This document shows, in pieces, positions 1-7,741 of a stretch of DNA of 64,000 nucleotides; position 1 is the stretch's first letter, and each line of letters begins with the position of its first letter. The position numbers and the translations under genes are program-made. The DNA comes from Alphaproteobacteria bacterium (GTDB lineage: Bacteria; Pseudomonadota; Alphaproteobacteria; Micavibrionales; Micavibrionaceae), in the NCBI GenBank assembly GCA_016757515.1, contig JAERIN010000001.1, forward strand, positions 1 to 64,000, read 5' to 3'. Below the pieces are notes generated by a model. That model was not told where the DNA came from. It saw only the letters and a list, made by a program, of their open reading frames with translations, and ran no database searches.

Positions 1-156
1 AGATATTTGGGCTGCTATATAATATTGGTATCTTGCAGACAGCCCCTGGCGGGATACCACACCCCAACCGCCCGCTTGGTCCGCATCCCATAGGTCCTCG
101 GGGGTTGCGGTTTCGCCCGCGATTGTAATTGTGCCGCTTGAATAGGTGATGGACAT
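1..156 (-). CDS. Phage-tail-like protein, N-terminal part (runs off the window)
   Basis: An open frame starts at the ATG at 156 and continues past the window's left edge. The visible 52 residues begin MSITYSSGTITIAGETATPE and show no stop. A strong ribosome binding site (GGAGGAGGG) lies about ten bases upstream, inside the end of the preceding small ORF, so the genes look translationally linked. It is the fourth gene of a co-directional run of very small genes starting near 719. The family is not recognised. The phage or gene-transfer-agent assignment is inferred from the neighbouring tail-fibre-like gene. Confidence 0.5.
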   Translation of the reverse strand, partial: MSITYSSGTITIAGETATPEDLWDADQAGGWGVVSRQGLSARYQYYIAAQIS

Positions 157-159
157 AGC

Positions 160-270
160 CTATCCCTCCTCCGGCGCGCGCGGGCCGTCATCGCACAGAC
201 TCGCCAGAGCGCAGAAGTGGTACGGCGCGTCGGCGGGGTCCTGTTTGGGAAGTGGGGCGGGGGTCAGCAT
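160..270 (-). CDS. Small ORF (36 aa) in phage-like run
   Basis: A 36-residue frame runs from ATG at 270 to TAG at 160-162. It begins MLTPAPLPKQDPADAPYHFC and is acidic and proline-rich at the end. A good Shine-Dalgarno sequence (AAAGGAGGG) sits about seven bases before the ATG, which is the main reason to believe it is translated. It sits 14 bases after the stop of the 98-aa gene and 3 bases before the next ATG. Phage accessory ORFs of this size are common, but no family is recognised. Confidence 0.45.
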   Translation of the reverse strand: MLTPAPLPKQDPADAPYHFCALASLCDDGPRAPEEG

Positions 271-284
271 GGCGGGGCCCTCCT

Positions 285-581
285 TTAGCTCACTGTAACG
301 CTTGTCATGCGCCCGCTGCCGTCGTACCCGAAGGTCCGGCTCACCGCGCCGTCGCTTGTGCCTGTCAGCACGCCGTCCGTGTAGGTGAAGGTCGTGGTCC
401 GCCCGGCCTTGGTGAGGGTGGCCATGGTGCCGTCGGGGTTGTAGGTCATGGCGGCATTCGCCAGGCCCCAATAGCGCAGGTCGGCCCGGTAGGTGGTTGT
501 CCCGTCGTCCACAACGCCCACCTCTCCGCCCGCGTAGGGCAGAGTCTTGGCTTGCAGGTCCGTGATGCGCTTGTTTGCCAT
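285..581 (-). CDS. Phage tail-fibre/RHS-like small protein
   Basis: 98 residues beginning MANKRITDLQAKTLPYAGGE. The N-terminus resembles the start of tail-fibre proteins (a short basic start, then ITDL and a DDGTTTYRADLR stretch). The second half has YxxDG-type repeats (NPDGTMATLT, YTDGVLTGTSDG, YDGSGRMTSVTV) like RHS/YD repeats or beta-rich fibre modules. The ribosome binding site GGAGG is 6-10 bases before the ATG. It follows the 44-aa gene directly and precedes two further small genes, a structural-cassette layout. Whether this is an active prophage, a gene transfer agent or a remnant cannot be told, because the rest lies to the left of the window. Confidence 0.6.
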   Translation of the reverse strand: MANKRITDLQAKTLPYAGGEVGVVDDGTTTYRADLRYWGLANAAMTYNPDGTMATLTKAGRTTTFTYTDGVLTGTSDGAVSRTFGYDGSGRMTSVTVS

Positions 582-584
582 GTT

Positions 585-719
585 TTACCTCCATATCAGC
601 AGGTCTCCGTTCTGAGTTTCCAGAAAGTCAAAGGCTTGCGTGAGAAGAAAGAAGGTATCTGGCGAGAGGGCCGCCCCCCCCGCCGTCAGCCCCGCCATGT
701 AGTAGCCCAGCCGGAGCAT
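585..719 (-). CDS. Small ORF (44 aa), first gene of the phage-like run
   Basis: A 44-residue frame from ATG at 719 to TAA at 585-587. It begins MLRLGYYMAGLTAGGAALSP and ends FLETQNGDLLIWR. A GAGGAGG ribosome binding site lies about nine bases upstream. The stop is four bases before the ATG of the 98-aa gene, and a promoter-like sequence lies about 60 bases upstream, so this is probably the first gene of the transcript. The first third is weakly hydrophobic. No family is recognised; a small phage protein is a guess from position. Confidence 0.5.
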   Translation of the reverse strand: MLRLGYYMAGLTAGGAALSPDTFFLLTQAFDFLETQNGDLLIWR

Positions 720-777
720 CGGCCTTGTCCTCCTCGCGCACCTCGCGACCCGCTCACCGCGAGCAGGCCATAGGCGC

Positions 778-807
778 GTTATAGGACAAGAGTCCTGTCT
801 TTGTCAA
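778..807 (-). promoter_or_regulatory. Sigma70-type promoter with embedded inverted repeat
   Basis: Read on the minus strand: TTGACA at 807-802, an 18-base spacer, then TATAAC at 783-778. It points at the small phage-like genes starting at 719. The 14-base sequence AGGACAAGAGTCCT at 783-796 has five-base inverted arms and touches the -10 element, so it could be a repressor site. This is motif reading only. Confidence 0.5.
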
Positions 808-837
808 GGACTTTTTTCCGCTTTAAGGATTTTTTTC

Positions 838-1689
838 TTATGAGAGGGGTCGCGGGGTCACGGAGCCGCCCACATGGAAGTCATAAAACGACTGCAATCC
901 CCCCTGTTCCTGCAGGAACTGGGCAATGGTGCCCAGGGTGGCCGTGCGAAACGGCCCATTGTGGTCAGAGACCGCGACACCCTTCACAAAAGCGGGGCCC
1001 AGGAGACTCTTAAAAAATCCCAGGCGCACCGTTTGGGGCGTGAAGTGAGTCGCCGCGTACGCCTTCACAGCATCATAATTGTCTATGCCCAAGATCCCGG
1101 CGATAATCACGTCCAGCACAAACTCCGTGCAGTTTTGAAACTTGGCGTTCAGCGGGTTGGCCAAGAGAGAGTATCTCTCCACATGCATGGCGGCATAACG
1201 GGGAGAAGAGATCACACCCAGAATCTTGTTCTGCATGTCGGGCGTGGGGATGATGACGCCCAGATACGGCTCGGCCATGTCGGCCACCATATTTATGGGA
1301 AAGTCCTGCTCTAAGTAGCTGCGGGCCTTATCGCCGTCCAGGCCCTGGTACAGGTTGTAGACCACATAGCCCGGTACCACGCGCCCGTCAGCCAGGGTGA
1401 TGTCAGAGTACACGAAAAATCCCGTGTGGGTGTAGGCGATGCCCTTGGGGAGATCCTCAGCCTTCCGCCCCGCGCGGGCCACGATGGCCACGCGGACCCT
1501 GTTGGCGGCCAAGTGCTTCTCTAGCGCCTTGGCAAAAGCCGCCGCATCATCCGGCTTGCCCGTCCAGAGCTTGCCCTCGCCCCCGTTCTGGCTGGAGGAG
1601 GACGCCACAGAGGCCGGGGTGGACCACTGCGCCGCTGCGGGCAGGGCCAGGCAGGCCAGAAACAGGGCGCACAGAACGCGGGTGGTCAC
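838..1689 (-). CDS. Secreted DUF2145 family protein
   Basis: 283 residues with a clear Sec signal peptide (MTTRVLCALFLACLALPAAAQ). The mature part carries the DUF2145 pattern: GKLWTGKPDDAAAFAKALEKHL, then VAIVARAGRK, GIAYTHTGFFVYSDI, and VPGYVVYNLYQ. A conserved NCTEFVLDVI segment near residue 185 contains a Cys that could be catalytic in a papain-like fold, which is my inference. The gene starts 12 bases after the stop of the small Ala-rich secreted gene, so the two are probably one transcript. Function is unknown; the location should be the periplasm or outside. The call rests on remembered family motifs. Confidence 0.75.
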   Translation of the reverse strand: MTTRVLCALFLACLALPAAAQWSTPASVASSSSQNGGEGKLWTGKPDDAAAFAKALEKHLAANRVRVAIVARAGRKAEDLPKGIAYTHTGFFVYSDITLADGRVVPGYVVYNLYQGLDGDKARSYLEQDFPINMVADMAEPYLGVIIPTPDMQNKILGVISSPRYAAMHVERYSLLANPLNAKFQNCTEFVLDVIIAGILGIDNYDAVKAYAATHFTPQTVRLGFFKSLLGPAFVKGVAVSDHNGPFRTATLGTIAQFLQEQGGLQSFYDFHVGGSVTPRPLS

Positions 1690-1701
1690 GCTATCGCCTC
1701 C

Positions 1702-2010
1702 TTAATTGTGGATTGTCTCGTCCGTCACCGGGAACTCCGCATCTATAAGAGCGTGACCAGCCTGCGCGGTGGATTGTCCGGCGGAGGCCGCGACTTCCCC
1801 CGCGGCCTGCGTGGAGGCCCCGACGCCCACGGAGGCCACGCCAACGGCGGTCGTGGTGGAGTCCAGCGTGGCCGCGACGGCAGCATCAGACGCCATGGCC
1901 GAGGCCGTTAAGCCCTGGGCGGAGGCCTGGCCAGACTCGTACAGGGGGTCACCCGCCAGGGCAGGCATGGCTAAGACAGAAGCGGTGAGGGCAAGGGCAA
2001 AAGCGCGCAT
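1702..2010 (-). CDS. Small secreted Ala/Ser/Val-rich protein
   Basis: 102 residues with a signal peptide (MRAFALALTASVLAMPALAG). The mature part is low-complexity, rich in Ala, Ser, Thr, Gly and Val, with repeated AxAxxVGVAS and AQAGHA-like stretches and no Cys, so it may be extended or fibrous. It lies directly upstream of the DUF2145 gene with a 12-base gap. The pairing suggests the two act together, possibly as partner and processing protein; that is inference. No family is recognised. Confidence 0.6.
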   Translation of the reverse strand: MRAFALALTASVLAMPALAGDPLYESGQASAQGLTASAMASDAAVAATLDSTTTAVGVASVGVGASTQAAGEVAASAGQSTAQAGHALIDAEFPVTDETIHN

Positions 2011-2045
2011 GGTTCTGGGTCTCCTTGTTTTGTGCAGGAGGCACG

Positions 2046-3809
2046 CTAGCCCCCTTTCACCGGCGGCACAACCCGGATGTGCAGGTCGGCCAGCTGCGCC
2101 GCATCCACAGCGGAAGGTGCGCCCATCATGGGGTCCTCGTACTGCCCGTTCATGACGAAGGCGTTCACCTCGCGCAGGTTGTCCTCCCCCGCCAGGAGCA
2201 TCAGGATGCGGTCAATGCCGAACGCGCAGCCCCCGTGCGGCGGCGCGCCAAAGCGCATGGCGTTCAGCATGCCGCCAAAGCGCGCCTCCAGGACCTCGGG
2301 CCCATAGCCCGCGATGGCAAAGGCCCTTTCCATGATCGCGGGGTCGTGGTTGCGGATGGCGCCGGAGGAAAGCTCGTGCCCGTTGCACACGCAGTCGTAC
2401 TGGTGCGCGAGGATGGCCAGGGGGTCTTGGGTGTTGAGGGCGTCCAGGCCGCCCTGGGGCATGGAAAACGGGTTGTGGGAGAACTCCACCTTGCCCGTCT
2501 TCTCGTCGCGCTCGTACAGCGGGAAGTCCACCACCCAGCAGAACGTGTATACGCCCTCCTCCCGCACGCCCATCGCGTCGCAGATCGCGTCCCGCGCGCG
2601 GCCGGCCAGGGCCGTGGGGTCCTCGCCCGCGATGAAGAACACGGCGTCGCCGTCGTGCGCCCCGGCCGCGTCGTACAGGGCCCCCAGGGCCCCCTCGGGC
2701 AGGAACTTCGCAATCGGCCCCTTGCCCCCCGCGCCCGCGCGCAGGATATAGCCCATGCCCGCCGCGCCCTCGCCTTGGGCCCAGGCGTTCAACTTATCAA
2801 AGAAACTCCGGGGCTTATCGGAGACTCCTGGGGCGCGGATGGCCCTGACCGTGACACCCTTAAACGCCTTGAACGCCACGTCCTCCCGCTGAAAAATGTC
2901 CGTCACATCCACAATCTCCAGCGGGTTGCGCAGGTCCGGCTTGTCGCTCCCGTACCGCGCCATCGCGTCCTTATACGTGATGCGCGGCCACGGCGCGGGC
3001 GTCACCGCCGCCCCGCCCCCGAAAGCTGCGAACACCCCTGCGACCACCGGCTCCATGGTGGCGAACAGGTCGTCCTGCGTGATGAAGGACATCTCCACGT
3101 CCAGCTGATAGTGCTCGGCCAGGCGGCTTGCCCGGCTGTCCTCGTCCCGGAAGCACGGGGCGATCTGGAAGTACCGGTCAAAGCCCGCGATCATGAGGAG
3201 TTGCTTGAACTGCTGCGGCGCCTGGGGCAGGGCATAGAACTTCCCCGGGTGCAGGCGGCTGGGCACCAGGAAGTCGCGCGCGCCCTCGGGGCTGGAGGCC
3301 GTTAGGATGGGCGTTTGGAACTCATGGAACCCGGCGTCCCACATGCGCCGGCGGATGTCCGCGATGACCCGGCTGCGCAGACGCACTTTGTCCGCCATCC
3401 ACGGGCGGCGCAGGTCCAAATAGCGATAGCGCAGCCGTGCCTCCTCCCCCGCGCCGTCGTCCTCCGCGACCTGGAAGGGCAGCACAGCCGCGGCGGAGCG
3501 CAGCACGGCCTCCTCCACGCGCAGCTCCACCGCGCCCGTGGGCATGTCCGGGTTGGCCGTGCCCTCGGGCCGCGCCGCCACGGGCCCCGTGAGGGTTAGG
3601 ACCGACTCCACGCGCCAGCGCGCCGCGTCGGCCAGCAGGGGTGAGCCCTCGTCCACCACGCACTGCGTCACGCCGTACGCGTCGCGCAGGTCTATGAACA
3701 GGACGCCCCCGTGGTCGCGCACGCGGTGGACCCAGCCGGACAGGCGCACGACCTGGCCGATGTGCTCGGCGCGGAGGTCTGCGCAGGTGTGGGTGCGGTG
3801 GGGGTGCAT
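2046..3809 (-). CDS. aspS: Aspartyl-tRNA synthetase
   Basis: 587 residues, the normal length for a bacterial-type enzyme. It has an N-terminal OB-fold anticodon domain ([19 protein letters not shown]) and class II motif 2 ([23 protein letters not shown]). The bacterial GAD insertion spans roughly residues 290-400. Motif 3 is near the C-terminus (GFGIDR equivalent, [20 protein letters not shown]). It charges tRNA-Asp, and in alphaproteobacteria usually also tRNA-Asn; gatC and gatA are in this window, which fits a transamidation route. The start at 3809 lies four bases after the stop of the upstream lipoprotein gene, so it is probably co-transcribed. Confidence 0.96.
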   Translation of the reverse strand: MHPHRTHTCADLRAEHIGQVVRLSGWVHRVRDHGGVLFIDLRDAYGVTQCVVDEGSPLLADAARWRVESVLTLTGPVAARPEGTANPDMPTGAVELRVEEAVLRSAAAVLPFQVAEDDGAGEEARLRYRYLDLRRPWMADKVRLRSRVIADIRRRMWDAGFHEFQTPILTASSPEGARDFLVPSRLHPGKFYALPQAPQQFKQLLMIAGFDRYFQIAPCFRDEDSRASRLAEHYQLDVEMSFITQDDLFATMEPVVAGVFAAFGGGAAVTPAPWPRITYKDAMARYGSDKPDLRNPLEIVDVTDIFQREDVAFKAFKGVTVRAIRAPGVSDKPRSFFDKLNAWAQGEGAAGMGYILRAGAGGKGPIAKFLPEGALGALYDAAGAHDGDAVFFIAGEDPTALAGRARDAICDAMGVREEGVYTFCWVVDFPLYERDEKTGKVEFSHNPFSMPQGGLDALNTQDPLAILAHQYDCVCNGHELSSGAIRNHDPAIMERAFAIAGYGPEVLEARFGGMLNAMRFGAPPHGGCAFGIDRILMLLAGEDNLREVNAFVMNGQYEDPMMGAPSAVDAAQLADLHIRVVPPVKGG

Positions 3810-3813
3810 GGCT

Positions 3814-4275
3814 CTACTCTGTCTCCAGTGTGTCGTAGTCTAGATCTTCGCCCTCTATAGCTGCGCGCCCCTCTTCAGGTGCAACGATAGTGATGTCCGG
3901 CCTGGCGTCCCAGAAACCAAACTCTATACTGCCACGTATGTAATACGTCTCTCCTGGTTCTACGAGAAGCCTGCGACTCACGTCGTCGCGCAGGCCGTCT
4001 TCAGCAGAGAAGACATGTGCCCCAGGATCTGCCGGATAGGCAAAGTACGATCCGTTGTTCAGCGCGCCTATTCTCTTTCCATCATGAGCTATATACATGC
4101 TGCGGGCTATACCAGCGTAGGCGCGCTCCCTGTAGAAATATACGATTCCCTGTTCGGGGCCCACTGTGGACTCATCAAAGGGCCGGTCGTGCTCCTCGAG
4201 ATCTAGCGTAACGGGCGTTGCGCATGCCGCGAGGGCGGCACACGCCAAGAAGCACAAAAAGAAGCGGGTTTTCAT
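3814..4275 (-). CDS. DUF2846-like lipoprotein
   Basis: 153 residues with a lipoprotein signal ([19 protein letters not shown]; lipobox LAAC). The mature part resembles DUF2846: [50 protein letters not shown], and [16 protein letters not shown]. Such proteins are expected to be anchored to a membrane facing the periplasm; their role is unknown. Its ATG overlaps the TGA of the reconstructed ACT-domain frame (ATGA), which supports that frame as the original one. Base composition is lower in GC than the neighbouring aspS. Confidence 0.7.
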   Translation of the reverse strand: MKTRFFLCFLACAALAACATPVTLDLEEHDRPFDESTVGPEQGIVYFYRERAYAGIARSMYIAHDGKRIGALNNGSYFAYPADPGAHVFSAEDGLRDDVSRRLLVEPGETYYIRGSIEFGFWDARPDITIVAPEEGRAAIEGEDLDYDTLETE

Positions 4276-4696
4276 GGTTTGGTATCCTTTCTTTCCAACA
4301 GGGTGTTGCGGGCTGTTTCTCTTTCTACTGCAAACCCCGCTGCGCGCAGGGCCGCAACGGCGGGCTCCAGGGCCTCGGTTTTAACAAGTATGCAGTCCGT
4401 GTTAAAGGTTGAAAGTGCAAAAGGCTGATTTCGGCGGCGGCCAGGGGGGCGGTGAGGCTGGCCAGGACGCCCGTGAGTGCGAAATCCAGGGTGCCCGCGC
4501 CGCGCGGCGCGGCCCAGCCCCGCTCGGCCTGCACCCCCGGCGGCTTGTCAGCGTCCAGGCACACGAGGGAAGTCTCCTCCGGCGTGCGGATTAGGCTATA
4601 AAGCGCGCCATCCTGGCCCCACGCGGGCACCGCTGCACCGGGGGGCAGGCGCGCCACCGCATAGGTGCCCGGAACGCGCTCCAGACGCATCACCAT
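4272..4696 (-). pseudogene. ACT-domain (CASTOR-like) protein gene with a one-base frameshift
   Basis: The first ~95 residues (MVMRLERVPGTYAVARLPPG ... LIRTPEETSLVCLD ... DFALTGVLASLTAPLAAAEISLL) match small bacterial proteins with paired ACT domains. The frame then leaves the family and ends at 4325. In the next frame the expected C-terminus is intact: LSTFNTDCILVKTEALEPAV, then AALRAAGFAVE. It ends in a TGA overlapping the next gene's ATG. One base is missing near 4415-4424. It overlaps the 3' end of rseP by a few bases. It may be a real mutation, a sequencing error or, less likely, programmed shifting. ACT domains usually bind amino acids. Confidence 0.75.
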
Positions 4697-5982
4697 ATCA
4701 ACTGCACGATATCGTTCAGGTTGGTGAACAGCATCACGCCGATGAGGAACACGAACCCCGCCTGGAACGCCCAGTCCTGGACCTTCTCCGGCACGGGGCG
4801 GCCCAGGACGGCCTCAATGGCGTAGAACACAAGGTGCCCGCCGTCCAGCACGGGGATGGGAAACAGGTTGATAAGGCCGAGCGTCACGGACAGGAAGGCC
4901 GTCAGGGCGATGAGGGCGGGCAGGCCCCCCTCCACCATATCGCTGATCACCGCGCCGATGCGGATGACCCCGCCCAGCTCCCGCGGGCTGCGCTCGCCCG
5001 TGAAAATCTGACCGAAGGAGGCCAGGATGGTCGCGTTCACGGCCCACACCCGGGCCCCCGCTGCGGCTAGGGCCTGCACCGGCCCCAGACGCACTGGCTC
5101 CATCCCGTCCTTGTCCGTCACATACAGTATCTCCGCCGTGGCGCAGTCCGGGTTGCCCGCCACCGTGGGGCGGAGGATAAAGACGTCCTCCTCTCCCGCC
5201 ACGCGCAGGCGCACCTCCTGCCCCAGGCGGTCGCACACCGGCCCATCCCCGTCTATGACCTCCACCTTGTCCATCTTGAACGCGCCCTGCGGCCCCAGGA
5301 GGCCCAGGCGCGCCCGGCTGGTGGCGAAGCCCATATCGTCCTCGTGCTCCTCCACCTTTGGCGCGGCGGTGAGGTATAAGACCTGGTCCCCCCGGTGAAC
5401 CGTGAGGCGCTTGGCCTCCCCGCGCGCGAGGAGCATCACCCGCGTAATGTCGTCAAAGCTGTGCATCGGGCGCCCGTCTATGGCCACCACGGCGTCCCCG
5501 GGTGCAATTCCTATCTCCTCCGCCACAGAGCCCGCCATGACCCCTGCGGCCACGGGCGGGGCCATGGGCTTGCCCACAGTCGCGTACAGCCCGGCCAAGA
5601 GGACAAAGGCGAACAGGTAGTTCACCCCTGGCCCCGCCGCGATGACTAGGGCCCGTTTCCACAGGGGCTTGGCGTAAAAGGTGTCCTTTTGCTCCTCGGG
5701 CGTGAGGGAGGTGTCCTTGCCCGCGCTGGCTGCGTCTGTGTCACCGAACATTTTCACGTAGCCGCCCAGGGGCACCGCGCAGACCTTCCACCGCGTGCCG
5801 TGGCGGTCGCTCCAGCCGCACAGCTCCGGCCCGAAGCCGATGGAAAACGCCTCCACCCGCACCCCGGCCAGGCGCGCGACGGCATAGTGCCCCCACTCGT
5901 GCACAAACACCAGCGCGCTGAACACCGCCGCGATGGCCAGGGCCGCCAGGGCGTAGTCGAGGATGGTAGCCAGGTCGATCAC
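4690..5982 (-). CDS. rseP: RIP metalloprotease RseP (site-2 protease)
   Basis: The zinc site HEWGH is near residue 28 in the first membrane helix. A PDZ region follows (GIAPGDAVVAIDGRPMHSFDDI), and the C-terminus has the second S2P motif, LINLFPIPVLDGGHL. It cleaves anti-sigma factors and signal-peptide remnants in the inner membrane. I chose the GTG at 5982 (VIDLATILDYAL), giving 430 residues, because the longer frame upstream reads through another gene. It belongs to the conserved alphaproteobacterial block uppS-cdsA-dxr-rseP. The usual next gene, bamA, is absent and an ACT-domain gene follows instead. Confidence 0.92.
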   Translation of the reverse strand: MIDLATILDYALAALAIAAVFSALVFVHEWGHYAVARLAGVRVEAFSIGFGPELCGWSDRHGTRWKVCAVPLGGYVKMFGDTDAASAGKDTSLTPEEQKDTFYAKPLWKRALVIAAGPGVNYLFAFVLLAGLYATVGKPMAPPVAAGVMAGSVAEEIGIAPGDAVVAIDGRPMHSFDDITRVMLLARGEAKRLTVHRGDQVLYLTAAPKVEEHEDDMGFATSRARLGLLGPQGAFKMDKVEVIDGDGPVCDRLGQEVRLRVAGEEDVFILRPTVAGNPDCATAEILYVTDKDGMEPVRLGPVQALAAAGARVWAVNATILASFGQIFTGERSPRELGGVIRIGAVISDMVEGGLPALIALTAFLSVTLGLINLFPIPVLDGGHLVFYAIEAVLGRPVPEKVQDWAFQAGFVFLIGVMLFTNLNDIVQLIW

Positions 5983-5989
5983 GGAACTC

Positions 5990-6526
5990 TTATATAACCA
6001 CGGGGGCGGCGTGCGCCACCCGTGCGATGGCCTTATCCAGTTCTTCAAAGGGCACCTCCTGGGCCCCCAGTGCGCACAAGCGCGCCAGAGACAGGCTCTT
6101 TTGCGTCCCCAGACCGGCATCTAAATCTGCAGCAGACATAACATAGAACGTCCACTGGTCCATGTTCAGGGGGTCTATGCTCTCCCGCTCCCGGTGGTGG
6201 AGCAAACAGAAAACGTACACATCCGCCTGACGCCTTTGCGCCTGCGCATACGCGCCGCTTTGGGCGTCCCAGGCCCGCGAAGGCTTGATACTAAACGCAA
6301 TGCGCGAGGGGCCCTTCTGGGCCCAGCTCTGAACATACGCGGCGGATTTTACCTCTATCTTCACACCCTGCGGCGTTTCCAGGTCATAGGCCTCCCATTC
6401 CGTGCGGGTGGTATGGTGGGCGCGGGTGGCCAGGCCCACGATATACTCGGCCAGGATGCCGCGCAGGGCGTTGCCCGTTAAATCTCTCCGGGTCTCATTC
6501 CCCGCCCCTTGGGGCGCACCTCCCAA
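5990..6526 (-). pseudogene. C-terminal part of a split PD-(D/E)XK-like nuclease gene
   Basis: The frame is open from 6526 to 5990. Its first ~15 residues are encoded by the left direct repeat and are not family sequence. From TRRDLTGNALRGILAEYIVG onward it matches a conserved bacterial hypothetical family with a nuclease-like signature (WEAYDLETPQGVKIEVKSAA; QADVYVFCLL; QWTFYVMS). The missing N-terminus is present across the insertion at 7736-7837, and the two pieces join as ...FWQWSAS plus DLTGNALRG.... The fragment may still be translated because ATG codons exist near the break, but it lacks the conserved N-terminus. It lies seven bases upstream of the rseP GTG. Confidence 0.7.
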
Positions 6527-6606
6527 AAAAGGCAGACGACCAGGATAGCGCCGTAATACACCGCCGCTTGCGGCGGGGATAGGCGCTTCAGGCTGCCGGT
6601 TTATTC
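6481..6606. repeat. Left copy of ~125-bp direct repeat (element boundary)
   Basis: This 126-bp sequence recurs in the same orientation at 7617-7741 with about eight differences, including one single-base indel. It contains a perfect hairpin (CCGCCG-CTTG-CGGCGG, 6560s). On the minus strand it also has longer pairing arms (GGCAG...CTGCC and GCGCC...GGCGC). One minus-strand frame is open across most of it and reads TGSLKRLSPPQAAVYYGAIL before diverging. It carries the stop codon of the enclosed nuclease-like gene. The structure and size recall Rickettsia palindromic elements, but sequence identity to them cannot be checked here. Confidence 0.85.
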
Positions 6607-7604
6607 AGACGCAACTTTGTTTTTGCAAAAGCCTCGGACACGCTGTCACAAGTAAGCAATAGATCTATGAAACATTCACAACGTGCGGATCGCTGTATCT
6701 GCGTATAGCCTTTGGCTTTGTCAATCGTTCTCACCTCCCTGGGCGGACGAATTGCTGTTCCCAGCTCATAAAGATAGTGCTTTTCGCCGGTTGGGTGTGG
6801 AGATGACAGATTGAAAGCTTCCTGATAATCCTCAATCACCCTGTAAGATTCTATGTGATGAATTGATTGCAGTTTGCCGTAATATCGAAAGCCTATATAG
6901 TTTGGCGGCTCTATCGGCCAACGATTGCCGACCGGATGGAAATATTTCTGATGTTTTTCGATAACATCAACAAAGCTGATTCCTTTGTCTTTGAAAAACA
7001 CCTCATCGCTGACGGAAACAACATATACAAGGTTGGACGTTTGGTTTTGCATAATGGTTACCTTCTCTAAATATTCAATAAGCTGGCGGAGCAGCCTTTT
7101 CTCAGAATGCGCCATGGTTTTTGCCGCGCAAGTGATCGCCATTTTCTGAAATCGTCGCCACGAAATCGCCTGAACCACCACCTGTTTAACATGGGTTGGT
7201 GCACGCTGCGCAAGCCATTGCTCTTCGCGGTCTGATTCTGCCAGTACCAGCAGCATCTTCTCCGCTTTTGTGTCTGCGCTGGCGTGGAGCCTGTCTGCAT
7301 ATTTTTCCAGTTGTTCTCGAAAGGGAATGTTAAAGCCGCGCTTCGCTTCAATAATAATATGGAATCTACCGGGATCGATGATTTCAATGTCGGTAAATCC
7401 TTTTTCTTTGAAATGATCCTGCAAACGTATATGCACGGCGTCAGAAAAACCGTCTTGAATGCCCAACATCCCAGCTAGCCCCTGACAAAAGCCATTGCAC
7501 TTTGCAAGCGCCCAGCCAAGGCTATAGGTCATGGCGTTTTCGTCGTTCCCCAACAACTCAAAAACGGTATCCACTTTTTGACCATGCACCGTTAGCTGCG
7601 TCAT
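6588..7604 (-). CDS. PD-(D/E)XK nuclease-like protein, cargo of the repeat-flanked insertion
   Basis: 338 residues starting at ATG 7604 (MTQLTVHGQKVDTVFELLGN), with GGAGG just upstream; a longer frame exists but runs through the repeat. Near residues 90-110 is FTDIEIIDPGRFHIIIEAKR, a D...(E)xK pattern typical of the PD-(D/E)XK fold. RFHIIIEAKRGFNIPFREQLEKYADRL resembles nuclease domains seen in defence genes. The C-terminal half is a separate unrecognised domain (SNLVYVVSVSDEVFFKDKGI ... YIGFRYYGKL). GC is visibly lower than the neighbours, so recent acquisition is likely. The last residues (LNKPAA) and stop are encoded by the left repeat. A role in phage defence is inferred, not shown. Confidence 0.7.
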   Translation of the reverse strand: MTQLTVHGQKVDTVFELLGNDENAMTYSLGWALAKCNGFCQGLAGMLGIQDGFSDAVHIRLQDHFKEKGFTDIEIIDPGRFHIIIEAKRGFNIPFREQLEKYADRLHASADTKAEKMLLVLAESDREEQWLAQRAPTHVKQVVVQAISWRRFQKMAITCAAKTMAHSEKRLLRQLIEYLEKVTIMQNQTSNLVYVVSVSDEVFFKDKGISFVDVIEKHQKYFHPVGNRWPIEPPNYIGFRYYGKLQSIHHIESYRVIEDYQEAFNLSSPHPTGEKHYLYELGTAIRPPREVRTIDKAKGYTQIQRSARCECFIDLLLTCDSVSEAFAKTKLRLNKPAA

Positions 7605-7616
7605 GCGGCCTCCTTC

Positions 7617-7741
7617 AATCTCTCCGGGTCTTATTCCCCGCCCCTTGGGGCGCACCTCCTAAAAAAGGCAGCCGACCAGGAAGCACCATAATACCACGCC
7701 GCTTGCGGCGGGGATAGGCGCTTCAGGCTGCCGGTTTATTC
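7617..7741. repeat. Right copy of ~125-bp direct repeat (element boundary)
   Basis: This is a 125-bp copy of the 6481-6606 sequence in the same orientation. On the minus strand it is preceded directly by the broken N-terminal gene piece, whose reading frame ends in a TAA at the repeat border. The open minus-strand frame reads TGSLKRLSPPQAAWYYGASW in this copy. Arms GGCAGCC/GGCTGCC and GAAGC/GCTTC flank a GCCG-CTTG-CGGC hairpin. Arm changes between copies are partly matched (GGCGC in one, GGTGC in the other, against GCGCC), hinting that RNA or DNA secondary structure is kept. Confidence 0.85.

Larger units (their letters stand above)
6481..7741. mobile_element. 1.26-kb insertion: direct repeat - nuclease-like gene - direct repeat
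   Basis: Two ~125-bp direct repeats flank a single low-GC gene on the minus strand. The block interrupts a conserved nuclease-like gene: its N-terminal 33 codons lie immediately right of the right repeat, and the rest lies immediately left of the left repeat. Precise removal would restore a continuous reading frame (SAS|DLTGN). No transposase, integrase or terminal inverted repeats are seen, and no clear target-site duplication. How it moved is unknown. Recombination between the repeats could delete the gene and leave one copy behind. Confidence 0.7.

Noticed and set aside
2025-3305. 426-residue open frame on the plus strand
   Set aside because: It is entirely antisense to aspS, whose motifs are unambiguous; high GC makes long shadow frames common here.
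6481-7741. Ordinary insertion sequence or composite transposon
   Set aside because: No transposase frame, no terminal inverted repeats and no clear target duplication; the flanking copies are direct repeats of 125 bp without coding for a recombinase.
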